Positions 34,126 through 43,323 of a stretch of 64,000 bases of DNA are shown here, in pieces. The stretch is taken from NCBI RefSeq assembly GCF_001905385.1, contig NZ_LIPF01000014.1, positions 62,001 to 126,000 on the forward strand. The letters run 5' to 3'. The DNA is from Streptomyces sp. CB02414 (GTDB lineage: Bacteria; Actinomycetota; Actinomycetes; Streptomycetales; Streptomycetaceae). How positions within the stretch are numbered: position 1 is the stretch's first letter; every line of letters starts with the position of its first letter. The notes beneath the pieces were generated by a model. It had not been told where the DNA came from. It saw nothing but the letters and a program-made list of their open reading frames with translations, and searched no databases. The position numbers and the translations under genes were made by a program.

Positions 34126-35406
34126 TCAGCCGCCGAAGAGCTGGGTCCAGTAGGTGCCCGCCCGGCCGCCGCCGGCGAGGCCGATCCCGATGTGGGTGAA
34201 GTCGGCCTTGAGGATGTTGGCCCGGTGACCGGGACTGTTCATCCAGCCCTCCACGACGTCGGCGGGGGAGCGCTGGCCGCAGGCTATGTTCTCGCCGACC
34301 GTGCGCCGGGCGGCGCCCGCGGCGGCGGCCCGGTCCCAGGGCTTGCCGCCGTCCGGATCGGTGTGGGAGTAGAAGTCCCGGGCCACCATGTCGGCGCTGT
34401 GCGCCTGGGCGGCGGCGGTTAGCCGCGGGTCGACGGCCAGCGCCGCCAGACCGGCCCGGACCCGCTCCCGGTTGGTGAGGTCCACGACCTCGGCCGTCGT
34501 GCGGGCCAGACCGTCCGGGGTGAGCGGCACCGCCCACAGCACCGCCCAGTACGTGTCGCCCGAGGGGCCGCCGGCCGCGTACGCCCACCCGGTGTGCGTG
34601 AAGGCGGCCTCGTGCAGCGTGCGCCGGGCCCGCTCGGCGCGCAGGCAGTACGTGACGAACTCGGCGGGCGTGCGCGGGCCGGAGACCAGGTGCTCGCCCA
34701 CGGTGAGGTACGCGTATCCCGCGGAGACGACGCGCTGGTGCACCGAGACGCCGTCCCGGGTCTCGACGCTCAGCGCGCCGGCGGCGGCCATGGCGGCCGC
34801 GTGCGCCCGGGCCGCCGAGACCAGGCGGGCGTCGGCGGAGACGGGCCGGGAACCGTCCGCCGACCGCGCGGAGTTGACCAGCGCCAGGAATCCGTCGGAG
34901 TCGTCGGCCGGTGTCGCTCCGTCCGCCTCGTCGACGACGTCCACCCCGAAGTCCCGGGCGAGACCCGCGAGTCCGTCGGCGTATCCCTGCCCCAGGGCGC
35001 GCAGCTTCCAGCCCTCCCCGCGCCGGTAGAACTCCACGAGCAGCAGCACGGTCTCCCGCCGGGGGCGGGCGGGCGTGAACCGCGCCAGCGCGCGCCCCCG
35101 CGCGTCGGTGACATGGAGCGTGGGGGAGGGGAGCGCGTCGAGGCCGGTACCGGGGTCGGAGGGGCTCACCGCGACCGTCACGCGGGTGGCGCCCGGGCGC
35201 AGCCGCGCCGGATCGACGGTGAGCGTGCCGTCCCGCAGGAGCGCGCCAGGGACCCGCGGCTGGTTGTAGAAGACGAAGTCGCCGTCCCCGGCCACCTTGC
35301 CGCCGTCGTCCGTGACGAGCGCCGACACGTCGAAGGCGCCGGGCACCCGCACGCTCACGGGGCCGTCCGGCAGGGGGATGTTGCCCCCGGGCACCAGCTC
35401 GGTCAT
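34126..35406 (-). CDS. TerD-domain protein fused to two CAP/SCP domains
   Basis: This 426-residue protein begins with a TerD domain (about 1-165: LVPGGNIPLP, VFYNQPRVPG, LLVEFYRRGEGWKLRALGQGYADGL). A CAP-like domain that looks partly degenerate follows (about 170-300: NSARSADGSRPVSADARLVSAARAHAAAMA), then a well-conserved one (about 305-426: VVDLTNRERVRAGL, HSADMVARDFYSHTDPDGG, GENIACG, GWMNSPGHRANILK). No signal peptide is seen, although CAP proteins are usually secreted. TerD modules bind calcium in tellurite- and stress-resistance systems. The role of the fusion is unknown. The start is ATG at 35406. Confidence 0.87.
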   Translation of the reverse strand: MTELVPGGNIPLPDGPVSVRVPGAFDVSALVTDDGGKVAGDGDFVFYNQPRVPGALLRDGTLTVDPARLRPGATRVTVAVSPSDPGTGLDALPSPTLHVTDARGRALARFTPARPRRETVLLLVEFYRRGEGWKLRALGQGYADGLAGLARDFGVDVVDEADGATPADDSDGFLALVNSARSADGSRPVSADARLVSAARAHAAAMAAAGALSVETRDGVSVHQRVVSAGYAYLTVGEHLVSGPRTPAEFVTYCLRAERARRTLHEAAFTHTGWAYAAGGPSGDTYWAVLWAVPLTPDGLARTTAEVVDLTNRERVRAGLAALAVDPRLTAAAQAHSADMVARDFYSHTDPDGGKPWDRAAAAGAARRTVGENIACGQRSPADVVEGWMNSPGHRANILKADFTHIGIGLAGGGRAGTYWTQLFGG

Positions 35407-35509
35407 CCGCCGCCCTCCCTCCCGGTCGGTGCGCCCACGGGTGTCGGCTGCCGGGTCAACGTCCGCCGTGGACCAGGGGTTCCCGGAGCCAGGGGCCCTC
35501 GCGGCCCGG

Positions 35510-38467
35510 TCAGTCCGAACCCGCGGTCTCCGGGGTGATCAGACCCTGCCGGTAGGCGACCGCCACCGCCTCCGTGCGGCTCGCCGCCTCCAGTTTCGCG
35601 AGGATGTTGGAGACGTGGACGCTCGCCGTCTTGGCGGTGATGAACAGCTCCTCGCCGATCCGGCGGTTGCTGCGCCCCAGGGCGAGCAGCCGCAGCACGT
35701 CCCGCTCGCGGGCGGTCAGCGACGCGGCCCGGTCCCCGGTGTCCGCCGGCCGGGCACGGCGCAGCAGGTCGTCCAGCCGCTCGCGCAGCGGCGTGGCGCC
35801 GAGCCGGCCGGCCTCCCGGAGCGCGAGGCCGGCCTCCTCGGCCGCCTCCGCACGGCGGCCGGCCGCCAGCAGTGCCTCGGCCAGCCGCAGCCGGCACCGG
35901 GCCCGTTCGTACACGTCGCCGTGCGCGAAGCCGGCCACCGCCCGCTGCCAGGCCGCCGGGTCGGGCCCGGAGTCGAGCCGGGTCCACTCCGCCTCCGCGC
36001 GGGCCAGCCACGCCTGTCCCTCCAGGCCCTGCGGCCGGTCGTCCTCGCCCCTGCCGGCGGACCGGCGGGCCTGCTCCAGGAGTTCCGCCGCCGTGTCCGT
36101 CCAGCGGCGGACTCCCGCCTCGTCGCCGGTCGCGCGCAGCCCGACGACGGTGTCCGCGACCGCGGACAGTGCGAGCGCGGCGAGGCGGACGGTGACAGCC
36201 GGCGGCGTGCCCGCGTCGTCGGTGAGCGTCGCGACGGTGGACCGCGCCCACCGCACGGCGCCCTCCGCGTCCGCGCGCAGTGCGGCGGCGTCGGTCAGCA
36301 CGATGCCCGCGACCAGCGTGACCATCCAGTCGAACGGCCCCTCCAGCAGGGCACGGGCGCGGTCGGCGGCCCCGAGGTCGCCGCGCGCCAGCGCCACGTA
36401 CAGGCCGGGCGCGACGGTGTGGGCGCCCGCGGCGGGCGAGGGGCCGGCGTCGTCCTGAGCGGCCTCGCGCAGGCACTCGTCCCAGTGACCCAGTGTGTAC
36501 AGCACCAGCAGCCGCAGATACCGCATCTCGCGCGGATAGGGCGAGGACAGCAGCCCCGAACGGCGGGCCCGCTCCAGCCCCTCGGCCGCCCAGCTCAGGC
36601 AGTCCGCCGGGGCGCCGGCCTCGAAGCAGCCGATGGCCAGGTTGAACAACGCGCGCAGCTCCACCGGCGCGTTCCCCGCCCGGCGCGCCAGCTCCCTCGC
36701 CTCCAGCAGCCGTTCCCGGCCGCGCGAGGTGGCCCGGTTGTCGTCCTCGAGACCGATCACCGAGATCAGGAGGTCCGCCCGGGCGTCCGCGACCCCCAAC
36801 TCCTCGGCGACGCGCAGGGCCCGGCGGCCCACCCGCAGCGCTGTCTCGGTCTCCCCGACCTGACGGGCCGCCATGACGTGTGTCGCCGCCGCCCACACCC
36901 ACGTCGGCGACGGCGGTTCGGCGGGGATCAGGGCGAACGCCTCGCTGCTGTGGGCGAACGCGGCCGACAGGTTGTCGACGCGCAGGAGGTTCCCGGCGAG
37001 CGTGTAGCGGACGCGGGCGGCGAGTTCCAGGTCCGCGTCCTGCCCGAGACCGGCCAGCGCGGACCGGGTGAGGGAGACCGCCCGGTGCAGGTCCCCGGCG
37101 TGCGCGGCGGCCGCCGAGGCACGCAGGGTGAGCGTCACGGCGTCGGGCCCGGCGGGCCGTGCGCTCGCGTCGACCGCCGGCCACAGGTCGAGGGCCGTCT
37201 CCAGGTGCCGCAGCTCCTCGGCGGGCGCCCCGATGTGCTGGGCGTGGTCCGCGGCCTCCAGGGACGCGGCGAGCGCCTGAGGCAGGTCGTGGCTCTCCCG
37301 GTAGTGGTGCGCGCGCTCGGCGGCGCTGTCGGACCGGCGGTCCGGACCGCCGAGCAGCCGGGCGAACGCGCCGTGCAGCCGGGCCCGCTCCCCGGGCAGC
37401 AGGTCGGCGTAGACGGCCTCACGCGCGAGGGCGTGCCGGAAGGAGTAGGTGTCGCCGTCGCCGGAGACGAGCAACTGCCGCCCCAGGGCCTCGCGCAGTG
37501 CCGACTCCAGTTCCTCCTCGGGCAGCCCGACGGCGTCCCGCAGCAGTGTGTGCCCCACCCTGCGCCCGGCGACGGCGGCGGTGCGCAGTACCTGCTGGGC
37601 GGTCTCCGACAGCTGCTCGAACCGGATGAGCAGGACGTCGGCCAGACCGCTGGGCACGCCCCGGGCGGGCGCGTCCGTGGCCGCGACCAGCTCCTCGGCG
37701 TAGAAGGCGTTGCCCTCGGCGCGTTCGACGATCCGGTGCACGGTCGTCTCCGGCAGCGGTCGCTCGCCGAGCGAACGCACCAGCCGGGCCACGTCGTCGT
37801 CGGGCAGCGGGCGCAGCTCCAGCCGCTCCACGGCCGGCAGCCGCACCAGCTCGGCGAGCAGGGGCCGCAGCGGGTGGCGGCGGTGCAGGTCGTCCGCCCG
37901 GTACGAGGCCAGCAGCGCGAGGCGGTGACCGGGCGCCCCGCCCGTCGGCCGTTGCAGGACTCCCCGGCTGAGCAGGAACCTCAGCAGGTCCCGGGAGGAC
38001 TGGTCGGCCCAGTGCAGGTCCTCCAGGACCAGCAGCAGCGGGGCGACGGCGGTCAGCTCGGTGAGCAGCGCGGCGACGCCCTCGAACAGGCGCAGGCGCG
38101 AACGGGTGGTGCCACCGCCGTCCGCCTCGTCGGGGCCGCCGCCGAGCAGCCGGCCGGCCACCGGGTGGGCGGCCAGCACGGCGGCGAACCGCTCGTCGGC
38201 CGCCAGCACGCCGAGGATCTCGGTGAACGGCAGATACGGCAGGCCGACGTCGCCCAGGTCGACGCAGTGCCCGGTGAGCACGGTCGTCCCGGCCGCGGCG
38301 GCCCGGCCGGCGACCTCGTCCAGGGTCCGGGTCTTGCCGACCCCGGCGTCCCCGGCGATCAGCACCGCGCGGGCCTCCCCGGCGCGGGCGCGCTCCAGCA
38401 CGCCGGTGAGACGCGCGAGTTCGTCCTCGCGGCCGACGAGCGGGCTGGTGAAAGAGGTCTGCGGCAC
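35510..38467 (-). CDS. LAL-type LuxR family regulator with AAA domain
   Basis: This 985-residue regulator has Walker A GDAGVGKT (39-46), Walker B LLLVLEDLHWAD (about 146-157), a long helical TPR-like middle and a LuxR helix-turn-helix at the end (LTARERDVLRLLALGRSNRR and AKTASVHVSNILAKL). LAL regulators activate transcription after binding ATP and a ligand. There is no pathway cluster next to it, so its targets are unknown. The start is GTG at 38467 with no strong ribosome-binding site. Confidence 0.93.
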   Translation of the reverse strand: MPQTSFTSPLVGREDELARLTGVLERARAGEARAVLIAGDAGVGKTRTLDEVAGRAAAAGTTVLTGHCVDLGDVGLPYLPFTEILGVLAADERFAAVLAAHPVAGRLLGGGPDEADGGGTTRSRLRLFEGVAALLTELTAVAPLLLVLEDLHWADQSSRDLLRFLLSRGVLQRPTGGAPGHRLALLASYRADDLHRRHPLRPLLAELVRLPAVERLELRPLPDDDVARLVRSLGERPLPETTVHRIVERAEGNAFYAEELVAATDAPARGVPSGLADVLLIRFEQLSETAQQVLRTAAVAGRRVGHTLLRDAVGLPEEELESALREALGRQLLVSGDGDTYSFRHALAREAVYADLLPGERARLHGAFARLLGGPDRRSDSAAERAHHYRESHDLPQALAASLEAADHAQHIGAPAEELRHLETALDLWPAVDASARPAGPDAVTLTLRASAAAAHAGDLHRAVSLTRSALAGLGQDADLELAARVRYTLAGNLLRVDNLSAAFAHSSEAFALIPAEPPSPTWVWAAATHVMAARQVGETETALRVGRRALRVAEELGVADARADLLISVIGLEDDNRATSRGRERLLEARELARRAGNAPVELRALFNLAIGCFEAGAPADCLSWAAEGLERARRSGLLSSPYPREMRYLRLLVLYTLGHWDECLREAAQDDAGPSPAAGAHTVAPGLYVALARGDLGAADRARALLEGPFDWMVTLVAGIVLTDAAALRADAEGAVRWARSTVATLTDDAGTPPAVTVRLAALALSAVADTVVGLRATGDEAGVRRWTDTAAELLEQARRSAGRGEDDRPQGLEGQAWLARAEAEWTRLDSGPDPAAWQRAVAGFAHGDVYERARCRLRLAEALLAAGRRAEAAEEAGLALREAGRLGATPLRERLDDLLRRARPADTGDRAASLTARERDVLRLLALGRSNRRIGEELFITAKTASVHVSNILAKLEAASRTEAVAVAYRQGLITPETAGSD

Positions 38468-38513
38468 GCGTCCATCCTGGCACGCGGGTCCGACAGCGCC
38501 CCGGGGTCCTCGC

Positions 38514-38879
38514 TCAGGCAGCGGGGCGGCCGCGGCGGGGGCCCAGCACGCAGAACTCGTTGCCCTCGGGGTCGGCCAGCACCACCCACGGCTGCTCGCC
38601 CTGCCCGACGTCGGCGCGGCGCGCGCCCATGCGCAGCAGCCGGGCCACCTCGGCCTCCTGGTCGTCGGGCCGGAAGTCGAGGTGCAGCCGGTTCTTCACC
38701 GTCTTGCCCTCCGGCACCGGCACGAAGAGCAGGCCGGGCAGCCGGTCCGGGGCGGGACGGATCTCGTACTCGTCGGGGGCGTCGTTCACCACGACCCAGC
38801 CGAGCGCCTCGGTCCACCAGCGGCCGAGCGCCACGGGATCGGCCGCGTCGACGTTCACCTGCTCCCACTCCAGAGTCAT
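38514..38879 (-). CDS. VOC family protein
   Basis: This 121-residue glyoxalase-fold protein shows WEQVNVDAADPVALGRWWTE, LHLDFRPDDQEAEVARLLRM and VVLADPEGNEFCVLGP. It belongs to the actinobacterial 'VOC family' of unknown reaction, some members of which act as drug-binding proteins. The start is ATG at 38879. It is divergent from the universal stress protein gene with about 60 bases between. Confidence 0.85.
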   Translation of the reverse strand: MTLEWEQVNVDAADPVALGRWWTEALGWVVVNDAPDEYEIRPAPDRLPGLLFVPVPEGKTVKNRLHLDFRPDDQEAEVARLLRMGARRADVGQGEQPWVVLADPEGNEFCVLGPRRGRPAA

Positions 38880-38942
38880 GAGGACAGCGTAGGGAACACT
38901 GGCCCCATGGACGACGTGACCGCGACACAGGGAGGGACCCGG

Positions 38943-39812
38943 ATGACGCGCCCGATCACGGCAGGGGTGGACGGTTCGGAGGAGAGCCTGGCCGCGCTGG
39001 ACTGGGCGGCCAGGGAGGCGGTCCGGCGCGGGGCGCCGCTGCACGTCGTGCACGCCTGGCGAGTGCAGGCACTGGACGGCGCGGGGGACCGGGACGCGCA
39101 GGAGCGGTGGGTGCGCGACGCGGTCGCCGAGTCCGTCGGGACCGTCACCGAACGGCATCCGGAGCTGACCGTGTCCACCGAGGTCCGCGAGGCCGACGAC
39201 GCGGTCGCCGCGCTGCTCGCCGCCGGAGCCGGCGCCGAGACGCTGGTGCTCGGCTCGCGCGGCCACGGGGCGGTCGTCGGGTTCCTGCTCGGCTCCGTCG
39301 GCCGGCAGGTGATCGCCGAGGCCGCCCGGCCGGTGGTCCTCGTACGGTCCGGGGACGGTGCCGCCGCCGAGGCGGCGGGCCGCGAGGTCGTCGTGGGTCA
39401 GCAGGGGGAGCCGGAGGACAGCGCCGACGTGATCGGGTTCGCCTTCGAGGCCGCCGCCGCGCGCGGCGCCACCGTGCGCGCCGTGCGGGCCTGGACGCTG
39501 CCGACGGTGTTCACCTACAGCCCGGGCTCGATGGCGCTCGCCGACGAGGCGGGTGGCCTGGAGCAGTACGAGCGCAAGGCGCTCGGCGAGGCGCTGGCAC
39601 CGTGGCGCGAACGCTTCCCCGACGTGCCCGTGATCGAGCACGTGGAGATGGGCAGCGCCGGTCAGGTGCTGCTGTCGGTGGCCGGCGGCGCCCAGCTGAT
39701 GGTCGTCGGCCGCCGCGCCCGCCGTACGGCCGTCGGCGCCCGCGTCGGCTCCGTGGCGCACGGCGTGCTGCACCACGCCGAGTGCCCGGTGGCGGTGGTC
39801 CCGCACGCCTGA
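38943..39812 (+). CDS. Universal stress protein (tandem UspA domains)
   Basis: This 289-residue protein has two UspA domains. The first (about 1-140) contains ITAGVDGSEESLAALDWA and the ATP-binding GSRGHGAVVGFLLGSVGRQV. The second (about 150-289) contains VVGRRARRTAVGARVGSVAHGV. The second domain's N-terminal strand (VVVGQQGEPEDSADVIGFAF) lacks the usual Asp-Gly-Ser. The ATG at 38943 follows GGGAGGG; an ATG at 38907 is less likely. Confidence 0.9.
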   Translation: MTRPITAGVDGSEESLAALDWAAREAVRRGAPLHVVHAWRVQALDGAGDRDAQERWVRDAVAESVGTVTERHPELTVSTEVREADDAVAALLAAGAGAETLVLGSRGHGAVVGFLLGSVGRQVIAEAARPVVLVRSGDGAAAEAAGREVVVGQQGEPEDSADVIGFAFEAAAARGATVRAVRAWTLPTVFTYSPGSMALADEAGGLEQYERKALGEALAPWRERFPDVPVIEHVEMGSAGQVLLSVAGGAQLMVVGRRARRTAVGARVGSVAHGVLHHAECPVAVVPHA

Positions 39813-39837
39813 GGGCGCCAAAGGCGCGGTACGCCGC

Positions 39838-41070
39838 TCAGTCCGCCGTCGGCTGAAGCGTCTCGCGCGCCCTGGGCAGGATGTTGGCGATGTAGTCCGC
39901 GACGGCGGTGTCCAGCCCGATGTCGTGCTGGGCCCGCTCGGACAGGTACCAGCGGTGCTCCAGCAGCTCGTGGTAGATCTCCGCCGGGTCCATCGCGCCG
40001 CGCAGCTCCACCGGTACGGCGCGCACGGTGGGCCGGAACACCTCGCGCACCCAGCGGTGGGCGAGGACCTCCGGGCGGGCACCCAGGGGGTCGCCCGGGG
40101 CGTAGTCGTCCTGGGTGGCCATCCAGCTCTCCAGGTCGTTCAGCAGCCGCCGGGCCTGGTTCTCCTCGGCGTCCAGGCCGGTCAGGCGCAGCAGCTGGCG
40201 CTGGTGGTGGCCGGCGTCGACGACCTTGGGCACGAACGTGACCGTGTCGCCGTTGGAGGCGTGCTCGATCTGCATCTCGGCCACGTCGAAGCCGAGGTCG
40301 TTGAGCCGGCGGATCCGGCGTTCGATGTAGTGGTACTTGCCCGCCGGGTAGACGGAGGTGCGCGTCAGCTCCTCCCACAGGCTCCGGTAGCGGGCGCAGA
40401 TCTCGGTGCCGAAGTCGATGGGGTCGACGGAGGGGTGCAGTGCTCCCGACGCCTCCAGGTCGAGGAGTTCCCCGCTGATGTTCACCCGCGCGAGGTCGAG
40501 GTCGTAGTCGCGCTGCCCGTCGCTGAGCCGCTGGTGCAGCTCCCCGGTCTCGGCGTCCACCAGGTACGCGGCGTAGGCCCCCGCGTCGCGGCGGAAGAGG
40601 GTGTTGGACAACGAGCAGTCGCCCCAGGCGAACCCGGCGAGGTGCAGCCGCACGAGGAGTACCGCGAGGGCGTCCATCAGGCGGTGCATGGTCGCCGGGC
40701 GCAGTGTCGTCTCGAACATCGACCGGTAGGGCATCGAGCCGCCCAGGTGCCGGGTGATCAGTACCGGTTCCAGCGGATCGCCCGAGGCGTCGGTACGGCC
40801 CGTGACCACGCCCAGCGCGTCGACCGCGGGAATGGCCAGGCGGTCCAGGTCGCGCAGCAGCTGGTACTCGCGCAGCGCGGGGCGTTCGGCCAGCTCCTTG
40901 ACGGCGACGACCTCGTCCCCGGCTCGGGCGTAGCGGACGACGTGCCGGGAGATGCCGCGCGGCAGCGGCACGAGGTACTCCTCGGGCCACTCCTCCAGCG
41001 GCGTCTGCCAGGGCAGTTCGAGCAGGAGCGCGGGGTGCTCCGGGTTGGTGGCGCTGATCTGCAAGGCCAT
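39838..41070 (-). CDS. DUF4032 family, kinase-like protein
   Basis: This 410-residue protein has a lipopolysaccharide-kinase-like fold in the first half. AVKELAER supplies a beta-3 Lys, WGDCSLSNTLFRRD is the catalytic-loop equivalent and YLVDAETGEL is the metal-binding segment. The second half (about 235-400) is the DUF4032 domain. The family is widespread in actinobacteria with unknown substrates. The start is ATG at 41070. Confidence 0.85.
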   Translation of the reverse strand: MALQISATNPEHPALLLELPWQTPLEEWPEEYLVPLPRGISRHVVRYARAGDEVVAVKELAERPALREYQLLRDLDRLAIPAVDALGVVTGRTDASGDPLEPVLITRHLGGSMPYRSMFETTLRPATMHRLMDALAVLLVRLHLAGFAWGDCSLSNTLFRRDAGAYAAYLVDAETGELHQRLSDGQRDYDLDLARVNISGELLDLEASGALHPSVDPIDFGTEICARYRSLWEELTRTSVYPAGKYHYIERRIRRLNDLGFDVAEMQIEHASNGDTVTFVPKVVDAGHHQRQLLRLTGLDAEENQARRLLNDLESWMATQDDYAPGDPLGARPEVLAHRWVREVFRPTVRAVPVELRGAMDPAEIYHELLEHRWYLSERAQHDIGLDTAVADYIANILPRARETLQPTAD

Positions 41071-41079
41071 GCCCCGACT

Positions 41080-41826
41080 CTAGAACGCCCGTTCCCGGGC
41101 CTGGCGCGCGGCTTCCTTCACCAGACCCCGGTGGACCGGGCCGTGCCCGGGGAGCAGGACGTCGGCGTCCAGTTCCGCGATGACGTCGAGGGAGGCCAGG
41201 GCGCCCGCCCGGTCGTGGTGGAACATGCCGGGCAGCAGCTGGGGTCCGCAGATCCGGGACGTGGCGTGCGCGCTCACCAGCGCGTCGCCGGAGATCACCA
41301 CGCCGGCGCCCGGGAGGTGGTAGACGCAGTGCCCGTCCGTGTGCCCGGGCGTGTGCACCGGTACCGGCCGGCCGGGCAGGTCGAGGGCGCCGTCGGCGGG
41401 GAAGGGCTCGGGCGAGGCGACGGGGTGACGTTCGGTGCCGCCGGAGCGCAGGACGTGCACCGTCCAGGGCAGCACCCCCGGCCGCCAGGCGTTGCGCAGC
41501 ACGGCGGCGACGGACACCTGCTGGAGGAAGTCCCGGCGGGCGTGCGGCACTTCGGCCGGGTGGAGCAGGACCGGCGTGCCGTGCGCGGCGCGCAGGTACT
41601 CGGCCGAGCCGAGGTGGTCGTTGTGGGCGTGGGTGATCAGCACGGCCGCCACCGCATCGGGTGAACTGCCCACGGCGGCCAGGGAGTCCAGCAGTGTCCT
41701 GCGGTCGCCGGGGTAGCCGGTGTCGACCAGGGTCACCGCGTCGCCGTCCGTGAGGATTACCCAGTTGGTGTGGCCGCCGTGCACCAGATGGGTGCCGTCG
41801 GCGACCTGCCGTACGTCCGGTCGCAT
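41080..41826 (-). CDS. MBL-fold metallo-hydrolase
   Basis: This 248-residue metallo-beta-lactamase fold has the HxHxDH signature ITHAHNDHLGS (about 59-69), further His residues in HTPGHTDGH (about 141-149), an Asp in VISGDALVS and a final His in LPGHGPVH, giving a two-metal site. Glyoxalase II-like and quorum-quenching-like lactonases share this layout; the substrate is not decidable. It ends 10 bases from the DUF4032 gene start in the same direction, so the two may be an operon. Confidence 0.9.
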   Translation of the reverse strand: MRPDVRQVADGTHLVHGGHTNWVILTDGDAVTLVDTGYPGDRRTLLDSLAAVGSSPDAVAAVLITHAHNDHLGSAEYLRAAHGTPVLLHPAEVPHARRDFLQQVSVAAVLRNAWRPGVLPWTVHVLRSGGTERHPVASPEPFPADGALDLPGRPVPVHTPGHTDGHCVYHLPGAGVVISGDALVSAHATSRICGPQLLPGMFHHDRAGALASLDVIAELDADVLLPGHGPVHRGLVKEAARQARERAF

Positions 41827-41931
41827 GGTTCTCCCGCGTCGAGGTGGCTGCCCGTCGGGCGACAGCCAACCAGACGCGGCGGCCGGGAAGGGCGCACGAC
41901 CCTCGGAGTACGACCCCTCGGCCCACGACCC

Positions 41932-42561
41932 TCAGCGCACGCCGTGCGGCCGGAACTGGACGCTGATGCGCGGCCCGGCGGCGCGGGTGCTCTTGGGCAC
42001 GCAGTGCTCCCAGGTGCGCTGGCAGGAGCCGCCCATCACGATCAGGTCGCCGTGGCCGAGCGGCCGGCGCACCGTGGCGCCGCCCCCGCCCGCCGGGCGC
42101 AGCAGGAGATCACGGGGCGCGCCGACCGAGAGGATCGCGACCATCGTGTCCTGGCGTGCGCCCCGGCCGATCCGGTCCCCGTGCCAGGCGACGCTGTCCC
42201 GGCCGTCGCGGTAGTGGCACAGTCCGGCCGTGGTGAAGGGCTCGCCCAGTTCTCCGGCGTAGTGCGCCGTCAGCGCCGCGCGCGCCTCGGTCAGCAGCGG
42301 GTGCGGAAGCCGGTCGCCCGCGCCGTAGAAGGCGAGCAGCCGGGGCACGTCCACCACCTGGTCGTACATGGCCCGCCGCTCGGCACGCCACGGGACCTCG
42401 GCGGCCAGGTGCTCGAAGAGTGCGTCGGCGCCGCTCAGCCAGCCCGGGAGGAGGTCGATCCAGGCGCCGGAGCCCAGCTCGGTGCGGCGCAGACCGTCGA
42501 GCGGGCCCAGCCGGACCTCGTCGGTCTGGTCGAAGAGCGAACTCTGGAGGTGCGTGGTCAT
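41932..42561 (-). CDS. AlkB-like 2OG-Fe(II) dioxygenase
   Basis: This 209-residue protein shows the AlkB fold: GLCHYRDGRDSVAWHGDRIG with the iron-binding HGD, then a distal His in the C-terminal region and ISVQFRPHG with the 2-oxoglutarate-binding Arg. AlkB proteins oxidatively remove alkyl lesions from DNA or RNA. The start is ATG at 42561, preceded by GGAGG on the coding strand. It is divergent from the TetR gene. Confidence 0.87.
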   Translation of the reverse strand: MTTHLQSSLFDQTDEVRLGPLDGLRRTELGSGAWIDLLPGWLSGADALFEHLAAEVPWRAERRAMYDQVVDVPRLLAFYGAGDRLPHPLLTEARAALTAHYAGELGEPFTTAGLCHYRDGRDSVAWHGDRIGRGARQDTMVAILSVGAPRDLLLRPAGGGGATVRRPLGHGDLIVMGGSCQRTWEHCVPKSTRAAGPRISVQFRPHGVR

Positions 42562-42628
42562 GGAGCCAGCGTACTCCGTATTCGAAAATGCGTTCTACTC
42601 CTGCGGGGTCCGGTGTCGCACCCCTTTC

Positions 42629-42644
42629 GATACGACGGTGTATC
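42629..42644. promoter_or_regulatory. GATAC-N6-GTATC operator candidate before TetR gene
   Basis: GATACGACGGTGTATC is an inverted repeat, followed directly by a further CGATAC direct half-site (42645-42650). It lies about 36 bases before the TetR start and is the natural candidate for autoregulation. Confidence 0.55.
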
Positions 42645-42679
42645 CGATACGTTCACGCATCGAACGGAGGGCGAGGGGT

Positions 42680-43300
42680 GTGGTGGTGAGGACGACGGGG
42701 CGGATGACCAGGCGGCGCGAGCGCACCCGCGCGAACCTCCTGGACGCCGCGTTCGAGGTGTTCGCCGCCAAGGGGTTCGGGCGGGTGTCGATCGAGGAGG
42801 TGTGCGAGGCCGCCGGGTACAGCAGGGGCGCCTTCTACTCCAACTTCGACAGCCTCGACGAGCTGTTCTTCGCGCTCTACCGGCAACGCGCCGACCTGAT
42901 CGCCGAGCAGGTGTCCGGCGCCCTCGCCTCCGACGGCCCCGGCCTGGACGTGCCGGCCGCCGTGGAGCGGGTCACCGAGGTGCTGCTCCTCGACCGGGAC
43001 TGGCTCCTGGTCAAGACGGACTTCCTGGTGCACGCCGCCCGCGACCTCGACGTGGCCCACGCCCTGCTGGAGCACCGGGCACGGCTGAGGCGGGCGATCG
43101 CGGACCGGCTCGCCCGGGCCCGCGGGCACACCCCGCTGCCCGCCGCGCTGGGTGACGCCGAGGGCGCCGCGCACGCCGTGGTCGCCGCGTACGACGGAGT
43201 CACCACCCAGCTGCTGCTGGACCGGGACGTCGAACACGCCCGGGTCTGGCTGGGGCAGCTGCTCACCGCGCTGCTCATCGACGGCAGCACCAGTCAATGA
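42680..43300 (+). CDS. TetR family transcriptional regulator
   Basis: This 206-residue protein has an N-terminal TetR helix-turn-helix (about 9-60: RRERTRANLLDAAFEVFAAKGF and GYSRGAFYSNFDSLDEL) and a helical ligand-binding domain. Several GTG starts lie in a row (42680, 42683, 42686); 42680 has GGAGG at 9 bases. Its stop overlaps an ATG (ATGA) of the next flavoprotein frame, so it is probably co-transcribed with and controls that gene. Confidence 0.9.
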   Translation: MVVRTTGRMTRRRERTRANLLDAAFEVFAAKGFGRVSIEEVCEAAGYSRGAFYSNFDSLDELFFALYRQRADLIAEQVSGALASDGPGLDVPAAVERVTEVLLLDRDWLLVKTDFLVHAARDLDVAHALLEHRARLRRAIADRLARARGHTPLPAALGDAEGAAHAVVAAYDGVTTQLLLDRDVEHARVWLGQLLTALLIDGSTSQ

Positions 43301-43323
43301 CGGAACAGGAAGGGACGGTCGCC

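Noticed and set aside
35510..38467. Biosynthetic cluster-linked regulator
   Set aside because: LAL regulators often sit in polyketide clusters, but no PKS, NRPS or tailoring set is adjacent.
35297..38881. Open reading frame of 1194 codons on the plus strand opposite the LAL regulator
   Set aside because: It is a GC-bias shadow: low-complexity Arg/Gly/Gln-rich protein without domains, entirely opposite a convincing 985-residue LuxR regulator.
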